Positions 26,414 through 34,539 of a stretch of DNA of 41,489 bases are shown in pieces; the stretch's first letter is position 1, and every line of letters starts with the position of its first letter. The translations under genes were made by a program, and so were the position numbers. Source of the stretch: Candidatus Poribacteria bacterium. GTDB taxonomy: Bacteria > Poribacteria > WGA-4E > WGA-3G. Below the pieces are notes generated by a model. That model was not told the origin of the DNA. It did not search any database and was given only the letters and a program-made list of their open reading frames with translations. Location: positions 1-41,489 of the forward strand of contig JAPOZO010000101.1 in NCBI GenBank assembly GCA_026706025.1. The letters run 5' to 3'.

Positions 26414-27715
26414 TTAGTCTGTGCGTAGAGCCTCCTTGGGCTGGAGCATAGAGGCTTTTATGGCAGGATAGAGTCCAAAGGAGATACCGATCGCCGCGGA
26501 GAACGATACCGAGATGAGTACCCACTCCATAGAGACGACGGCGGGCCATTCGGGCACAATTTTAGCGATTTTGACGGCGAGCATCGCCATACCTTCGCCG
26601 GCAAAGATACCTAATCCAACGCCAATTGCGCCACCAACACCACACATGATTACGGCTTCTATCAAGAATTGAAGTAGGATATCTAAAGGTTTGGCACCGA
26701 GTGCTTTTCGTAAGCCGATCTCGCGCGTACGTTCAGTGACGGCGACTAACATCATATTCATAATACCGATGCCACCGACGAGGAGCGAGAACCCGGCGAT
26801 GCTGCCTAAGGCGACTTTAATCACCTTGCTGATTTTTTCTAATTGTGCCATGCCTGAACGCATCGCCCGAATTCTAACGAAGTCATCTTGGTCTCTATGT
26901 CGTTTTCTGATGACTGTTCTCACTTCTTCAATTGCTTTCGGGATAACGTCAATGGTGTTTGCAAAAACCATAATGTCCCCAATCCTATCGTTACCGGTGA
27001 AGCGTTCTTGTACGGTTGATATAGGGATAAAAGCGAGATTGTCGTAGCACCAGCCGAACTGGAGACTGGTACCCCTTTGCACCATTGTCCCAACAACCGT
27101 GAGGCGTTCGGTGGATCGCCTGCTTGCCCTCCGTCCCCATTGATCGCGGTAGCGAATCCTTTTTACAATTTTGATTTCTTGTCCGATCGGAGATTGATTA
27201 CCAAACAGTTCGGTCGCGAGTTCATCACCCAGTACACAGATTCTTGCTGCGTTTTCGACATCTCCATCTGTAATGAAGCGTCCCTCTTTGACATCCCAAC
27301 CCATTGCGGTTGTATAGGTGGCATCTACGCCGTTATAACCGGCGTAGGCTTCAGTACCATCCGAGGCTTGAAACAAAACGCCTCTCCAGTCGGCAAGTCG
27401 AGGCGTGACTGCGCTCACGGAAGGGCATTCTGCTTCGATTGCCAATACATCTTCGTATGCCATGTATTCACTGCTACGGATGCGGATCCATCTGTTATTT
27501 TCGCGTTTGTATGATGTATGGTAGAGTGTGAATCGGGTCGCGCCGCCTAACTTTTGGACATCCTGTATTACAATTTCTTTAGCACCATCACCAATGGCGA
27601 TCATTGCCAGGACCGCTGCGATACCGATGATAATTCCTAACATCGTTAATAGCGAACGCATTTTGTGCGCTCGAATTGCAGCGACCCCAATAGATATTCC
27701 TTCAATTAAACGCAT
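26414..27715 (-). CDS. MacB-like ABC transporter permease, paralog 3
   Basis: 433 residues, same architecture: TM1 (LLTMLGIIIGIAAVLAMIAI), periplasmic domain, three C-terminal TMs, VAVTERTREIGLRKALGAKPLDI. Differs from paralog 2 mainly in the periplasmic part (for example VKRIRYRDQWGRRASRRSTE). AGGAG 5 nt before the ATG. It is the first gene of the array on the minus strand and is cut off from the others by a good terminator, so it is likely a single-gene transcript. No ATPase domain. Confidence 0.93.
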   Translation of the reverse strand: MRLIEGISIGVAAIRAHKMRSLLTMLGIIIGIAAVLAMIAIGDGAKEIVIQDVQKLGGATRFTLYHTSYKRENNRWIRIRSSEYMAYEDVLAIEAECPSVSAVTPRLADWRGVLFQASDGTEAYAGYNGVDATYTTAMGWDVKEGRFITDGDVENAARICVLGDELATELFGNQSPIGQEIKIVKRIRYRDQWGRRASRRSTERLTVVGTMVQRGTSLQFGWCYDNLAFIPISTVQERFTGNDRIGDIMVFANTIDVIPKAIEEVRTVIRKRHRDQDDFVRIRAMRSGMAQLEKISKVIKVALGSIAGFSLLVGGIGIMNMMLVAVTERTREIGLRKALGAKPLDILLQFLIEAVIMCGVGGAIGVGLGIFAGEGMAMLAVKIAKIVPEWPAVVSMEWVLISVSFSAAIGISFGLYPAIKASMLQPKEALRTD

Positions 27716-28099
27716 GTTTTCTCCTAAGTATTTTAACGGATCTATTCGTGTATTTTTGATATGTCATTAAGAACATAGAGGTATTTGACTGACTTAACGG
27801 AGATAGGTTTAAGCAAGTTTCACATAAAGCGAAAAGGGTTTCTTGTTTTTTTACAGATATGTTAGGATAGTACCAGTGATTGACCTGAAGGGAAGCTTCT
27901 GAAAATGTTGAGCATCTCGGAACCGGTTTCTCAGTCAATCTATTCGGTTCAGCATGGAATATCTGATAGGTGTGTCTCTGAATTTTTCATTTTTTTAAAC
28001 CTTTTTTTCAAAATCTACCTCTTTATAATTACGACTTAAGTTTGGATAATTTTAAGTGACCAAAGGTCCCTATTAACCACCATCTAAGGAAACGCGCCA
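27716..28099. other. 384-bp divergent promoter region
   Basis: Separates the minus-strand permease gene from the plus-strand WD40 gene, so it should hold two promoters. A TATAAT lies near 28022 on the plus strand about 75 bp before the WD40 start, without a good -35. No gene is seen; the minus-strand frame at 27702-27938 has no recognisable content. Confidence 0.45.
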
Positions 28100-30070
28100 A
28101 TGTTTAAATGTATGCTATCAATCCTTGCATTGCTCCTTGCCAATTTAATATCTTTTTCTTTTTTCACAACAGTTTTAGTTGACGAGAAAGGGCGGGCAAA
28201 GCAGGTTGAAACAGTAGATATAGATCCAAAAGTTTTAGCAAATATCTATCCACAAGAAACCACGATTGCTTTACCATCCGATGCAGTTGCGCGATTTGGA
28301 AGAGGCGGTAGATCCCATGTCGCGGTGTCGCCAGATGGAAGTCTCATGGCTGTAGCATCCAGTGTTGGTGTATGGCTCTATTCCGCTTACACCGATGAAT
28401 TTTTATCGCTACTCTCTTCTGAACATAGGCGTATTCCATCAACAGTCGCTTTTTCACCCGATAGTGCCCAAGTTGCTATTGGATATAGGGACGGTCGTGT
28501 AATATTGTGGAATGTTTTTATTGAAAACGTTGAGGCGGATCTTCCCATCTTTCTTCATGGTGGTGCTGTGACCTCGGTTACATTCTCACCCGATGGAGAA
28601 CTCTTAGCGATAGGGAGTTCGGACAATAGTGCTACGTTATGGGATGTTGCTGATAGGGCAATCCGCTTCACCTTCAAACATGAAGATTCTATAAGGGTAG
28701 TCCTGTTTTCGCCAGATGGTAGACGCTTGGCTACAGGCAGTATGGATGGGACCACAAAGTTGTGGGACATTGAAACTGGGAAGCAGCTCCGATCTTTTGC
28801 GCACCCGGACCACCATAAATCTGTCACATTTCCGTCCGGTCACACCATGCCCTACAATGAAGGGGGTATTCGTTGCGTCGCGTTTTCACCCGATGGCAAA
28901 CTTTTGGCAACGGGTGGTATCCATCAGGACAGAGATATTAAATTGTGGGATATTGCGCTTGGAAAACAACGTTGGTCTGTTACCCACGCAGAATCGGCTA
29001 AATCTATCACATTTTCACCGGATGGAACGCTTATCGCAACGTACTTCTCCGACGAGGTTGTTCATGTATTAGGGGTTGAGGATGGTACACCTATCGCTCT
29101 TGATCCAGATACGGAAGCGTGGATTCGCAGAAACGCGAAGAAACTACCTGCGGAACATACGTCGGAGGGAGGGCATGTCGAATTTTCACCGGATGGAAAA
29201 TATCTCATCAGTCTTAGCGCGAACAATACAATCAGGGCGCGAGATATTAAAACTGCGGCACATGTCAAAACACTCACAAGTACTGGTGGGTACACTAAGA
29301 CAGTGGCACTCTCATCTGAAGGAGACTATCTTGGGATTAGCATTATGCCTGAAAACACAGTCAAACTTTGGGGCGCGGAAATTGTCGTCCTTTTTCGACA
29401 CGAGACGCGGGTTATGGCTGCTGAAATATCGGACGATGCGACATTGTTAGCGACCGGAGGGAAGGACAAAAAGGTCAGACTTTGGAACGTGGAAACTGAG
29501 GAACTTCAGCAGACATTGTCCGGTCATATAGGTCCCATTAAAACACTTGCCTTTTCGCCTGATGGCACACTTCTGGTGAGTAGTGGTAGCCGCAATTGGG
29601 AAGAACAGGAAGGTCACAATGGCATCACCTATATCCTTTCCCTGCGCGATAGTATTGTGGATAGAACGGCTAAGGTATGGGATGTAGCAACGGGGGAAAA
29701 TATTGCTACCTTTAAACATCTGGATGAAGTCAGAGCGATAGCGTTTTCGCCTGATGGCACACTTCTCGCTACGAGTGCTGGCAGAACCGATATCCGATCT
29801 ACAAAAACTTGGCAAGATATTGCAACGCTGAGTACAGTCAACGCAACATGCCTCACATTTTCGCCTGATGGCACCCGCATCGCTGTCGGTATGAGTGGAC
29901 GGCAACCGACGGTTCAAATATGGGATATAGCGACAAGAAAGCCTATTGCAACATTCATCGGACACAAGCGCGGTATTCAATCTCTCGCTTTTTCGCCTGA
30001 TAGTCGTCTGCTTGCAAGTGGCGGTTCTGATGGAGTTACCTATTTGTGGGATGTAACATCCTATAGGTAG
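28100..30070 (+). CDS. Large WD40-repeat protein, probably two propellers, membrane-anchored or secreted
   Basis: 656 residues. N-terminal hydrophobic segment (about 5-26, MLSILALLLANLISFSFFTT) for export or anchoring; AAGGA about 11 nt before the ATG. About thirteen FSPDG-type strands run from about residue 72 (VAVSPDGSLMAVAS) to the C-terminus, several ending in (L/V)WD. Thirteen to fourteen blades fit two seven-bladed propellers. Some units are degraded or have insertions (the long segment with EEQEGHNGITYILSLRD). No catalytic domain. It converges with the nitrilase gene 10 bp away. The role is a scaffold; the partner is unknown. Confidence 0.88.
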   Translation: MFKCMLSILALLLANLISFSFFTTVLVDEKGRAKQVETVDIDPKVLANIYPQETTIALPSDAVARFGRGGRSHVAVSPDGSLMAVASSVGVWLYSAYTDEFLSLLSSEHRRIPSTVAFSPDSAQVAIGYRDGRVILWNVFIENVEADLPIFLHGGAVTSVTFSPDGELLAIGSSDNSATLWDVADRAIRFTFKHEDSIRVVLFSPDGRRLATGSMDGTTKLWDIETGKQLRSFAHPDHHKSVTFPSGHTMPYNEGGIRCVAFSPDGKLLATGGIHQDRDIKLWDIALGKQRWSVTHAESAKSITFSPDGTLIATYFSDEVVHVLGVEDGTPIALDPDTEAWIRRNAKKLPAEHTSEGGHVEFSPDGKYLISLSANNTIRARDIKTAAHVKTLTSTGGYTKTVALSSEGDYLGISIMPENTVKLWGAEIVVLFRHETRVMAAEISDDATLLATGGKDKKVRLWNVETEELQQTLSGHIGPIKTLAFSPDGTLLVSSGSRNWEEQEGHNGITYILSLRDSIVDRTAKVWDVATGENIATFKHLDEVRAIAFSPDGTLLATSAGRTDIRSTKTWQDIATLSTVNATCLTFSPDGTRIAVGMSGRQPTVQIWDIATRKPIATFIGHKRGIQSLAFSPDSRLLASGGSDGVTYLWDVTSYR

Positions 30071-30080
30071 TGTATCCGTG

Positions 30081-30908
30081 TTACCGCAAACGGTCAACGG
30101 TTTTTTGATAACGTGCTTCCATCTCAGGTCCCTGCGTTTGTAAATACGCTTGCTCCGAGCGACGTGCAGCCTCGGTTGAAGGTGGTTGGGGAATGTCAAT
30201 GTCTGCGGTGCTGATCTGGTCGTTTCCCCATTTGTAGGCGACAATTTCGCCTTTGCTGATGATGAGATTCATGCCGACGTTTGCTTCTACAATCGGCACA
30301 CCGTTTTCACGGGCTCTGGCGAGGACGGTTTGATTTTGTGATTTGCCCTTTGAACCATAGGAAGGGATCAGTAGAAATTGCGCCCCATCTAAAACCAGCG
30401 TTCGTGCAATCAATGGATTCCACCGATCATTGCAAATTAAGATGCCGGTGCGTCCGAAGGGTGTGTTGAACGCACGAATCGTCTCGCCGATGCAGTTAAA
30501 ATTCCACGATGGATGTGTGCCTTCGGCGAATTGTGTTTTATGATAGGTACCGCATATCTCACCATTGCTGTCAATAAACACAGCGGAATTGTAGACGGAG
30601 GCGGAACCACACCGTTCAGCGAAACCGAAACAGAGGCACGTCTTGAGTTGCTTCGCAAGTTTACGGAATCGGTGGATATATGCGCCATCAAGCGGTTCTG
30701 CGATATCAAGCATCGCCTCTGGCGTGGCTCTGCCTTCAATGATATCCATAACGACATAACCTTCCAATACACCTTCGGTCGCCAAAATTAACTGTGGCGC
30801 GTCCTTGGCGGCTTCAACGAAGAAAGCCTCCAATTTTTCAGCGTTGGAGGCTTTATCCCATTTGATAGGTTTCAGCGAAATTGCGGATACTTTGACTGAC
30901 TGGTACAT
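30081..30908 (-). CDS. Carbon-nitrogen hydrolase (nitrilase superfamily)
   Basis: 275 residues. The catalytic Glu-Lys-Cys triad is visible: E45 (LATEGVLEGY), K124 (TYHKTQFAEG) and C159 (TGILICNDRWNP). The length is usual for the family, which hydrolyses amides, carbamoyl groups or nitriles. The exact substrate cannot be read from sequence. The ATG is at 30908 and a decayed transposon-like segment lies just upstream, so its native promoter may have been displaced. Confidence 0.9.
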   Translation of the reverse strand: MYQSVKVSAISLKPIKWDKASNAEKLEAFFVEAAKDAPQLILATEGVLEGYVVMDIIEGRATPEAMLDIAEPLDGAYIHRFRKLAKQLKTCLCFGFAERCGSASVYNSAVFIDSNGEICGTYHKTQFAEGTHPSWNFNCIGETIRAFNTPFGRTGILICNDRWNPLIARTLVLDGAQFLLIPSYGSKGKSQNQTVLARARENGVPIVEANVGMNLIISKGEIVAYKWGNDQISTADIDIPQPPSTEAARRSEQAYLQTQGPEMEARYQKTVDRLR

Positions 30909-30959
30909 GCTTCACCTACATGCTCCGGAAGTCCTCATTCCCGCTGGTAAGGTTAAAGA

Positions 30960-31260
30960 ACCTCGCCCGCAGGAGTGTGAAAGATATTGTGATAGCACCC
31001 ACTACCTGAAGATAGGGGCTTCGGCTTCGTAGCAGTTTGCGTTCTTCCCGAAGGTTGAACGTCTTATGTCTGCTCCACCAGTAGGCGATTCCCCGAAGGG
31101 TGAAAAATCTCCGCGGGCATATCAAGTCGAAATGTTCTTGGCTATCCCCGCCTACCTCTCTCCGAAAACAGAGAGAAAAGTTGAAAAAGTGGGCAGCAAT
31201 ACAACGTGCGAGATTTCACCTTCGCTCCGAAACTTACGCGTGAACTGCCCAAAATACTTT
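30960..31260 (-). pseudogene. Probable tnpB (IS200/IS605) 3' remnant with highly structured RNA
   Basis: On the minus strand one frame reads KYFGQFTRKFRSEGE, then a stop, then AGIAKNIST, stop, then YARGDFSPFGESPTGG and finally NANCYEAEAPIFR before TAG at about 30998. The pieces resemble the AAKNIL..GRGD end and short C-terminal tail of TnpB nucleases, broken by two stops. It ends in a C-rich/G-rich hairpin (CCCCTATC, TTCA, GGTAGTGG), as IS605 right ends do. The DNA is full of complementary arms: TGGGCAG/CTGCCCA, CTCTC/GAGAG, GTAGGCG/CGCCTAC, two UUCG tetraloops. This could be the guide-RNA scaffold region of the element. Assignment by motif only. Confidence 0.4.
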
Positions 31261-31310
31261 TTCAGTGGTATTGAACACTAACACTTTTTTGACTACTTCT
31301 GACGGTAGTG

Positions 31311-31354
31311 GACACCTCCTCTACAGGGTTTGTAGAGGGTCAGAACGGTGTCCA
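31311..31354. repeat. Nested inverted repeats at the start of the remnant
   Basis: Outer arms GGACACC / GGTGTCC and inner arms CCTCTACA / TGTAGAGG around GGGTT. It could be the left-end hairpin of an IS200/IS605-like element or the 5' part of a structured RNA. Confidence 0.45.
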
Positions 31355-31367
31355 AAGTGTCAGTATA

Positions 31368-31396
31368 CTTATACAACATTTTTGTGTAAATGTCAA
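31368..31396 (-). promoter_or_regulatory. Strong sigma-70-like promoter reading into the tnpB-like remnant
   Basis: Minus strand: -35 TTGACA (31396-31391), 17-nt spacer, -10 TATAAG (31373-31368). Consensus -35 and ideal spacing. The -35 is also part of an ATGTCAA/TTGACAT hairpin. It would transcribe the structured segment and could read on into the nitrilase gene. Confidence 0.6.
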
Positions 31397-31424
31397 GTTT
31401 TTTTTTTGACATAAACCCTTAGCC

Positions 31425-31466
31425 CGCCTACATCCCACAAGCTTAAGCATGGGGCTTTGGCGGGAA
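31425..31466. repeat. Second C-rich hairpin, right-end-like
   Basis: Minus strand: outer arms CCCGCC / GGCGGG enclose AAAGCCCCATGCTTAAGC and TTGTGGGATGTA. Layout parallels the hairpin at about 31000 (AAGCCCC..., then GTGGG), so it may be a second IS605-like end or a terminator for the 31486-32598 gene. Confidence 0.4.
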
Positions 31467-31485
31467 GGTTGGTAAGATAGGTCAT

Positions 31486-32598
31486 CTATTTCGGGTAAGC
31501 GGTATCGAGACCGAGAACGACGTAAGCGGTCACGAGTCTCGGATCTGCTTCCATCCAGCGACTTTGTTCATTCACCCAGAATCCATCCGGTTTCTGCAAT
31601 TCAATCATTTTTTCTGCGAATTCTCGGTACCAATCGTGTGAGATGCCTTTTGCGTCTACAAAAGTTGATTGACCATAAAGCCGCAGTGCTTTCGCCATTG
31701 TGTGATAGTGATAGTATAACCCTTGTGAACCCATACCGTAGTTTTCTTCAAGCGTGAAGTGTTCATTTATCCACTTGAAAGCAGCCTGCACGCGTTCATC
31801 GTCCTTGTCGACATTCGCGTAGATGAAGCTCAATAAACCAGCATACGTCATACTGGCGTAGGAGCGCGGACTTCCTGCGGCATCTGTTCCGGCTTTGCTT
31901 TCACCGTCAGGCGAATAGATAAAACCGCCATCGTTGCCTGCCCATTTCTGATCGTTGCTCTCACTGCGATTCTGAGTGCGTTCGAGAAATTTAATCGCTT
32001 TGTCCCAAACCTCTTGGTCATCAGAACCACTCTCTTTTAGGGCTTGGATAGCAATGTTTAGGTTGGACAAGTCTTTCACATCTTGGCGGCTACCATAACC
32101 GATACCACCGTAATAGACGCTCTCCTCATCTGTGACTTGTAGGTTTTTCAGGAAGCCTTGCGCCTTTTCAATGACAGAGTTATACTCTGGATTTCCGGTT
32201 GAGGAAAGAGCCATTACAGAGATAGAGGTGTTGTAATTCGGCAGTGCAGGCTGCATCTCAACATCGTAGATCGCACCGTTCGGTTGTTGCATCGCAACCA
32301 ATCGCTGAAGACCTTTCTGGATGAAAGGATGATCCGCCTCTGCATATTTCTTTTCAGGATGCCGCAAAAAGGCGGTGAGTACCAGAGCCGTTATTCCGGG
32401 ATGGTTGGCGAAGAGTCCATCCTCGGCTTGTTGTCCCTTGAGCCACTCTAACCCTTTGTCAATGCTTTTGACAACCTGCTTGTTTAATTCTGTATATGTT
32501 GACGTGTCTGCTGCGTGATGATCGGCTATACCGTTCTGTAAAACGGCAAATACGAGGAGTAATATCAGTATGAACCCATACTGTGTTTTCGTTTTCAT
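31486..32598 (-). CDS. Secreted prenyltransferase/squalene-cyclase-fold repeat protein
   Basis: About 370 residues from ATG 32598 (GGAGAGA upstream); a start at 32697 would bury the signal peptide. Signal sequence about 5-25 (YGFILILLLVFAVLQNGIA). Alpha/alpha-toroid repeats with family flavour: GLEWLKGQQAEDGLF, GLQRLVAMQQPNGAIYD, NTSISVMALSS, GGFIYSPDGES, QKPDGFWVN, VTAYVVLGLD. The DxDD catalytic motif of squalene-hopene cyclases is absent, so it is probably a non-catalytic or unknown-function relative, located outside the inner membrane. Flanked by a hairpin downstream. Confidence 0.85.
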   Translation of the reverse strand: MKTKTQYGFILILLLVFAVLQNGIADHHAADTSTYTELNKQVVKSIDKGLEWLKGQQAEDGLFANHPGITALVLTAFLRHPEKKYAEADHPFIQKGLQRLVAMQQPNGAIYDVEMQPALPNYNTSISVMALSSTGNPEYNSVIEKAQGFLKNLQVTDEESVYYGGIGYGSRQDVKDLSNLNIAIQALKESGSDDQEVWDKAIKFLERTQNRSESNDQKWAGNDGGFIYSPDGESKAGTDAAGSPRSYASMTYAGLLSFIYANVDKDDERVQAAFKWINEHFTLEENYGMGSQGLYYHYHTMAKALRLYGQSTFVDAKGISHDWYREFAEKMIELQKPDGFWVNEQSRWMEADPRLVTAYVVLGLDTAYPK

Positions 32599-32950
32599 TG
32601 TGTCTCTCCGTTGTGACCAGTTGTTTGTGTCATACTGTGTAGCAAATACGATGCCAACGCTGAAAGCCTTTTTTTCCCCTAATTCCTCGGAATTCAAGGA
32701 ACAATTGTGTCAAAAAATGAACGCTATTGTCCATAATCTGAACAATTTGATTAGGATCTACCCGCCTTCTTGTAGGAGGGATTTCCAAATCCCGACTCTT
32801 AACGGCTTGCCATCGGGTGTCGATGAGAAAAAATCCTAATGTTGTCTAAGGTCTTATAAGATGAATTATATAGTGCTATTTTAGAAGTTTTGGATACAGT
32901 TTTAGAAAGTGTACTAAAATGAATGAGATTTCACAGTGTGTAAGAGATGT
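32599..32950. other. 352-bp gap with a palindromic repeat
   Basis: No gene seen. Contains a perfect 7-bp hairpin GGGATTT, CC, AAATCCC at 32778-32793 embedded in TTGTAGGAGG...CGACTC, a probable dispersed repeat. Confidence 0.55.
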
Positions 32951-33340
32951 CTATTTTACCACGACCGCGTCCGCTTCAATTTCCACTAACATTTCCGGTT
33001 CAATCAAGCGGCTGACTTCGACCATGCTGGTAGCGGGACGAATTTCACCAAAAAATTCACCGTGTGCCATTCCAACCTTCTCCCAATCGTTGATAGCCGT
33101 CACATAGATACGTGTGCGAACCACATCTTTCAGACTAGCACCGGCGGATCTGAGCGCATTTTCTATGTTGCTTATGGTCTGCACTGTCTGCTTGTAGGCA
33201 TCTCCCACACCAACGATTTTGCCGTTTTTATCTGTTGCTGTCGTTCCTGAAACATGGACATGTTGTCCTATTCGGACAGCCCGTGAGTAACCTACAATCG
33301 GTTCCCATTTTATTCCTGTTGAAATGTTTTGTCTTTTCAT
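32951..33340 (-). CDS. RidA/YjgF-family deaminase-like protein
   Basis: 129 residues, the normal family length. [19 protein letters not shown] at the start, [16 protein letters not shown] in the middle, the key Arg in [10 protein letters not shown] (R101) and E122 in [10 protein letters not shown]. RidA proteins hydrolyse reactive enamine/imine intermediates of PLP enzymes; other branches act on different imines, so the exact subgroup is uncertain. AGGAGG before the ATG, 12 bp after the upstream dehydrogenase gene, so the two form an operon. Confidence 0.93.
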   Translation of the reverse strand: MKRQNISTGIKWEPIVGYSRAVRIGQHVHVSGTTATDKNGKIVGVGDAYKQTVQTISNIENALRSAGASLKDVVRTRIYVTAINDWEKVGMAHGEFFGEIRPATSMVEVSRLIEPEMLVEIEADAVVVK

Positions 33341-33352
33341 TTAGGAATCCTC

Positions 33353-34387
33353 CTATATCCGCACCGTCTCTCCACTATCCGCAGACTGCATCGCTGCGTC
33401 GTAGACCTGCATGACTTTTCGGATTTCCTCAGGTTTGACGACCAGTTCTTCGCCTTTGTTCAGCACGTCTGCGATGTTCTGGTAGTAGGATTTCCACGTC
33501 GTCTGGATACTTTCGACGACAAGTTCACGGTTCTCACCACCTGCCTCTGTCCAGACTTTGGCATAGTTTTCGGGGTCTTGCTGCGCGGCATCAATGTTAC
33601 CCTCGCGCATCGGTCCCTCCTGCGGGTCGAGTCCGTATTTGATCAACCCACCCAAATCTCCAACGATATACCAGCGCGGTTTCTCGGCTTTTGAGAGGTT
33701 GCCGATCTCAATCTGGTACCGGACGTCGTTCTCAAACTTGATAATGAGGTTCCCGTAGTTACCGATGTCCGTGTTCCATCTCGTGTTGTAGTGAATATCA
33801 CAGAAGACAGATTCAACGGGTGCCGTTACGAGTTGCAGTGCCTGATCGACGAAGTGCGCGGGCCAGTCGTAAAGGATGCCACCGCTCTGGCTTTTAATGC
33901 CACGCCAACCCCCCGGTGCGCCGTAACGCATAATCGCAACTTGATAGAGATAAGGTGTTCCGAGCAGACCGTCGTCAATAATCTTTCTGATCGTGGTATA
34001 GTCCCAATCCCATCTGCGATTATGGAAGACGCTGAGCAGAACATCGTTCCGTTGACTCGCGGCGATCATTGCGTCCGCTTCATCGGTATTCATCGCCATG
34101 ATTTTGTCTGTGACGACGTGTTTACCTGCATCCATTGCTTTGATAGCGAGTTCGGCGTGGGTGTCGTGGGGTGTGGCTAATACAACGAGATCAACGGTAT
34201 CATCTGCGATGACTTCATCAATTGTCTGATAGTTTTGTGCGTTTGGGTATGCTTGACGTGCAGCCTCGCGGCGTTCAGCATTCCGCGTGGCAATAGCGTA
34301 AAGGTTCAATCCATCTGCCAAGCCGACGAGGTAAGAATGAAAAGCGCGTCCAGCGTAACCATAACCGATAACGGCAGTATTTACCAT
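33353..34387 (-). CDS. Gfo/Idh/MocA-family oxidoreductase
   Basis: 344 residues. Rossmann motif VIGYGYAGRAFHSYL (6-20), LVVLATPHDTHAELAIKAMDAGKHV (about 69-94), then TDKIMAMNTDEA where most members have EKP; the C-terminal sheet domain has WRGIKSQSGGILYDWPAHFVDQAL. It is an NAD(P)-dependent sugar or cyclitol dehydrogenase of the YdgJ-like branch. The DK in place of EKP changes the usual catalytic Lys context (Lys is kept). In an operon with RidA. Substrate unknown. Confidence 0.92.
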   Translation of the reverse strand: MVNTAVIGYGYAGRAFHSYLVGLADGLNLYAIATRNAERREAARQAYPNAQNYQTIDEVIADDTVDLVVLATPHDTHAELAIKAMDAGKHVVTDKIMAMNTDEADAMIAASQRNDVLLSVFHNRRWDWDYTTIRKIIDDGLLGTPYLYQVAIMRYGAPGGWRGIKSQSGGILYDWPAHFVDQALQLVTAPVESVFCDIHYNTRWNTDIGNYGNLIIKFENDVRYQIEIGNLSKAEKPRWYIVGDLGGLIKYGLDPQEGPMREGNIDAAQQDPENYAKVWTEAGGENRELVVESIQTTWKSYYQNIADVLNKGEELVVKPEEIRKVMQVYDAAMQSADSGETVRI

Positions 34388-34503
34388 GATTAGTTTTCAG
34401 TTTTCAGTTTTCAGTTTTCAGTTACGCTCTTGTGACAGAAGTTTTATCTGTTACCGCCACAAGGTATCTCTGACTGAAAACCGATGACTGATGACTGACG
34501 ACT
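34388..34503. repeat. Dispersed palindromic repeat with AGTTTTC heptamer array, copy 5
   Basis: Four perfect AGTTTTC heptamers (34392-34419) plus AGTTACG at the left; GACTGAAAACCGATGACTGATGACTGACGACTC at the right is complementary (shown in parts: GACTGAAAACCGATG, ACTGATGACTGACG). It forms a long imperfect hairpin upstream of the dehydrogenase gene. Confidence 0.62.
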
Positions 34504-34539
34504 CCTTTATTTAAAAGTTAATTTGCAAATTTATAATGT

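Noticed and set aside
29447-30244. Minus-strand 265-residue frame
   Set aside because: Antisense to the WD40 gene; repeated Arg/Ile composition mirrors the FSPDG repeats.
30916-31125. Minus-strand 69-residue frame in the remnant
   Set aside because: Different frame from the TnpB-like pieces; it reads through predicted hairpins and shows no motif.
31066-31281. Plus-strand 71-residue frame in the remnant
   Set aside because: Antisense to the structured segment; no RBS or motif.
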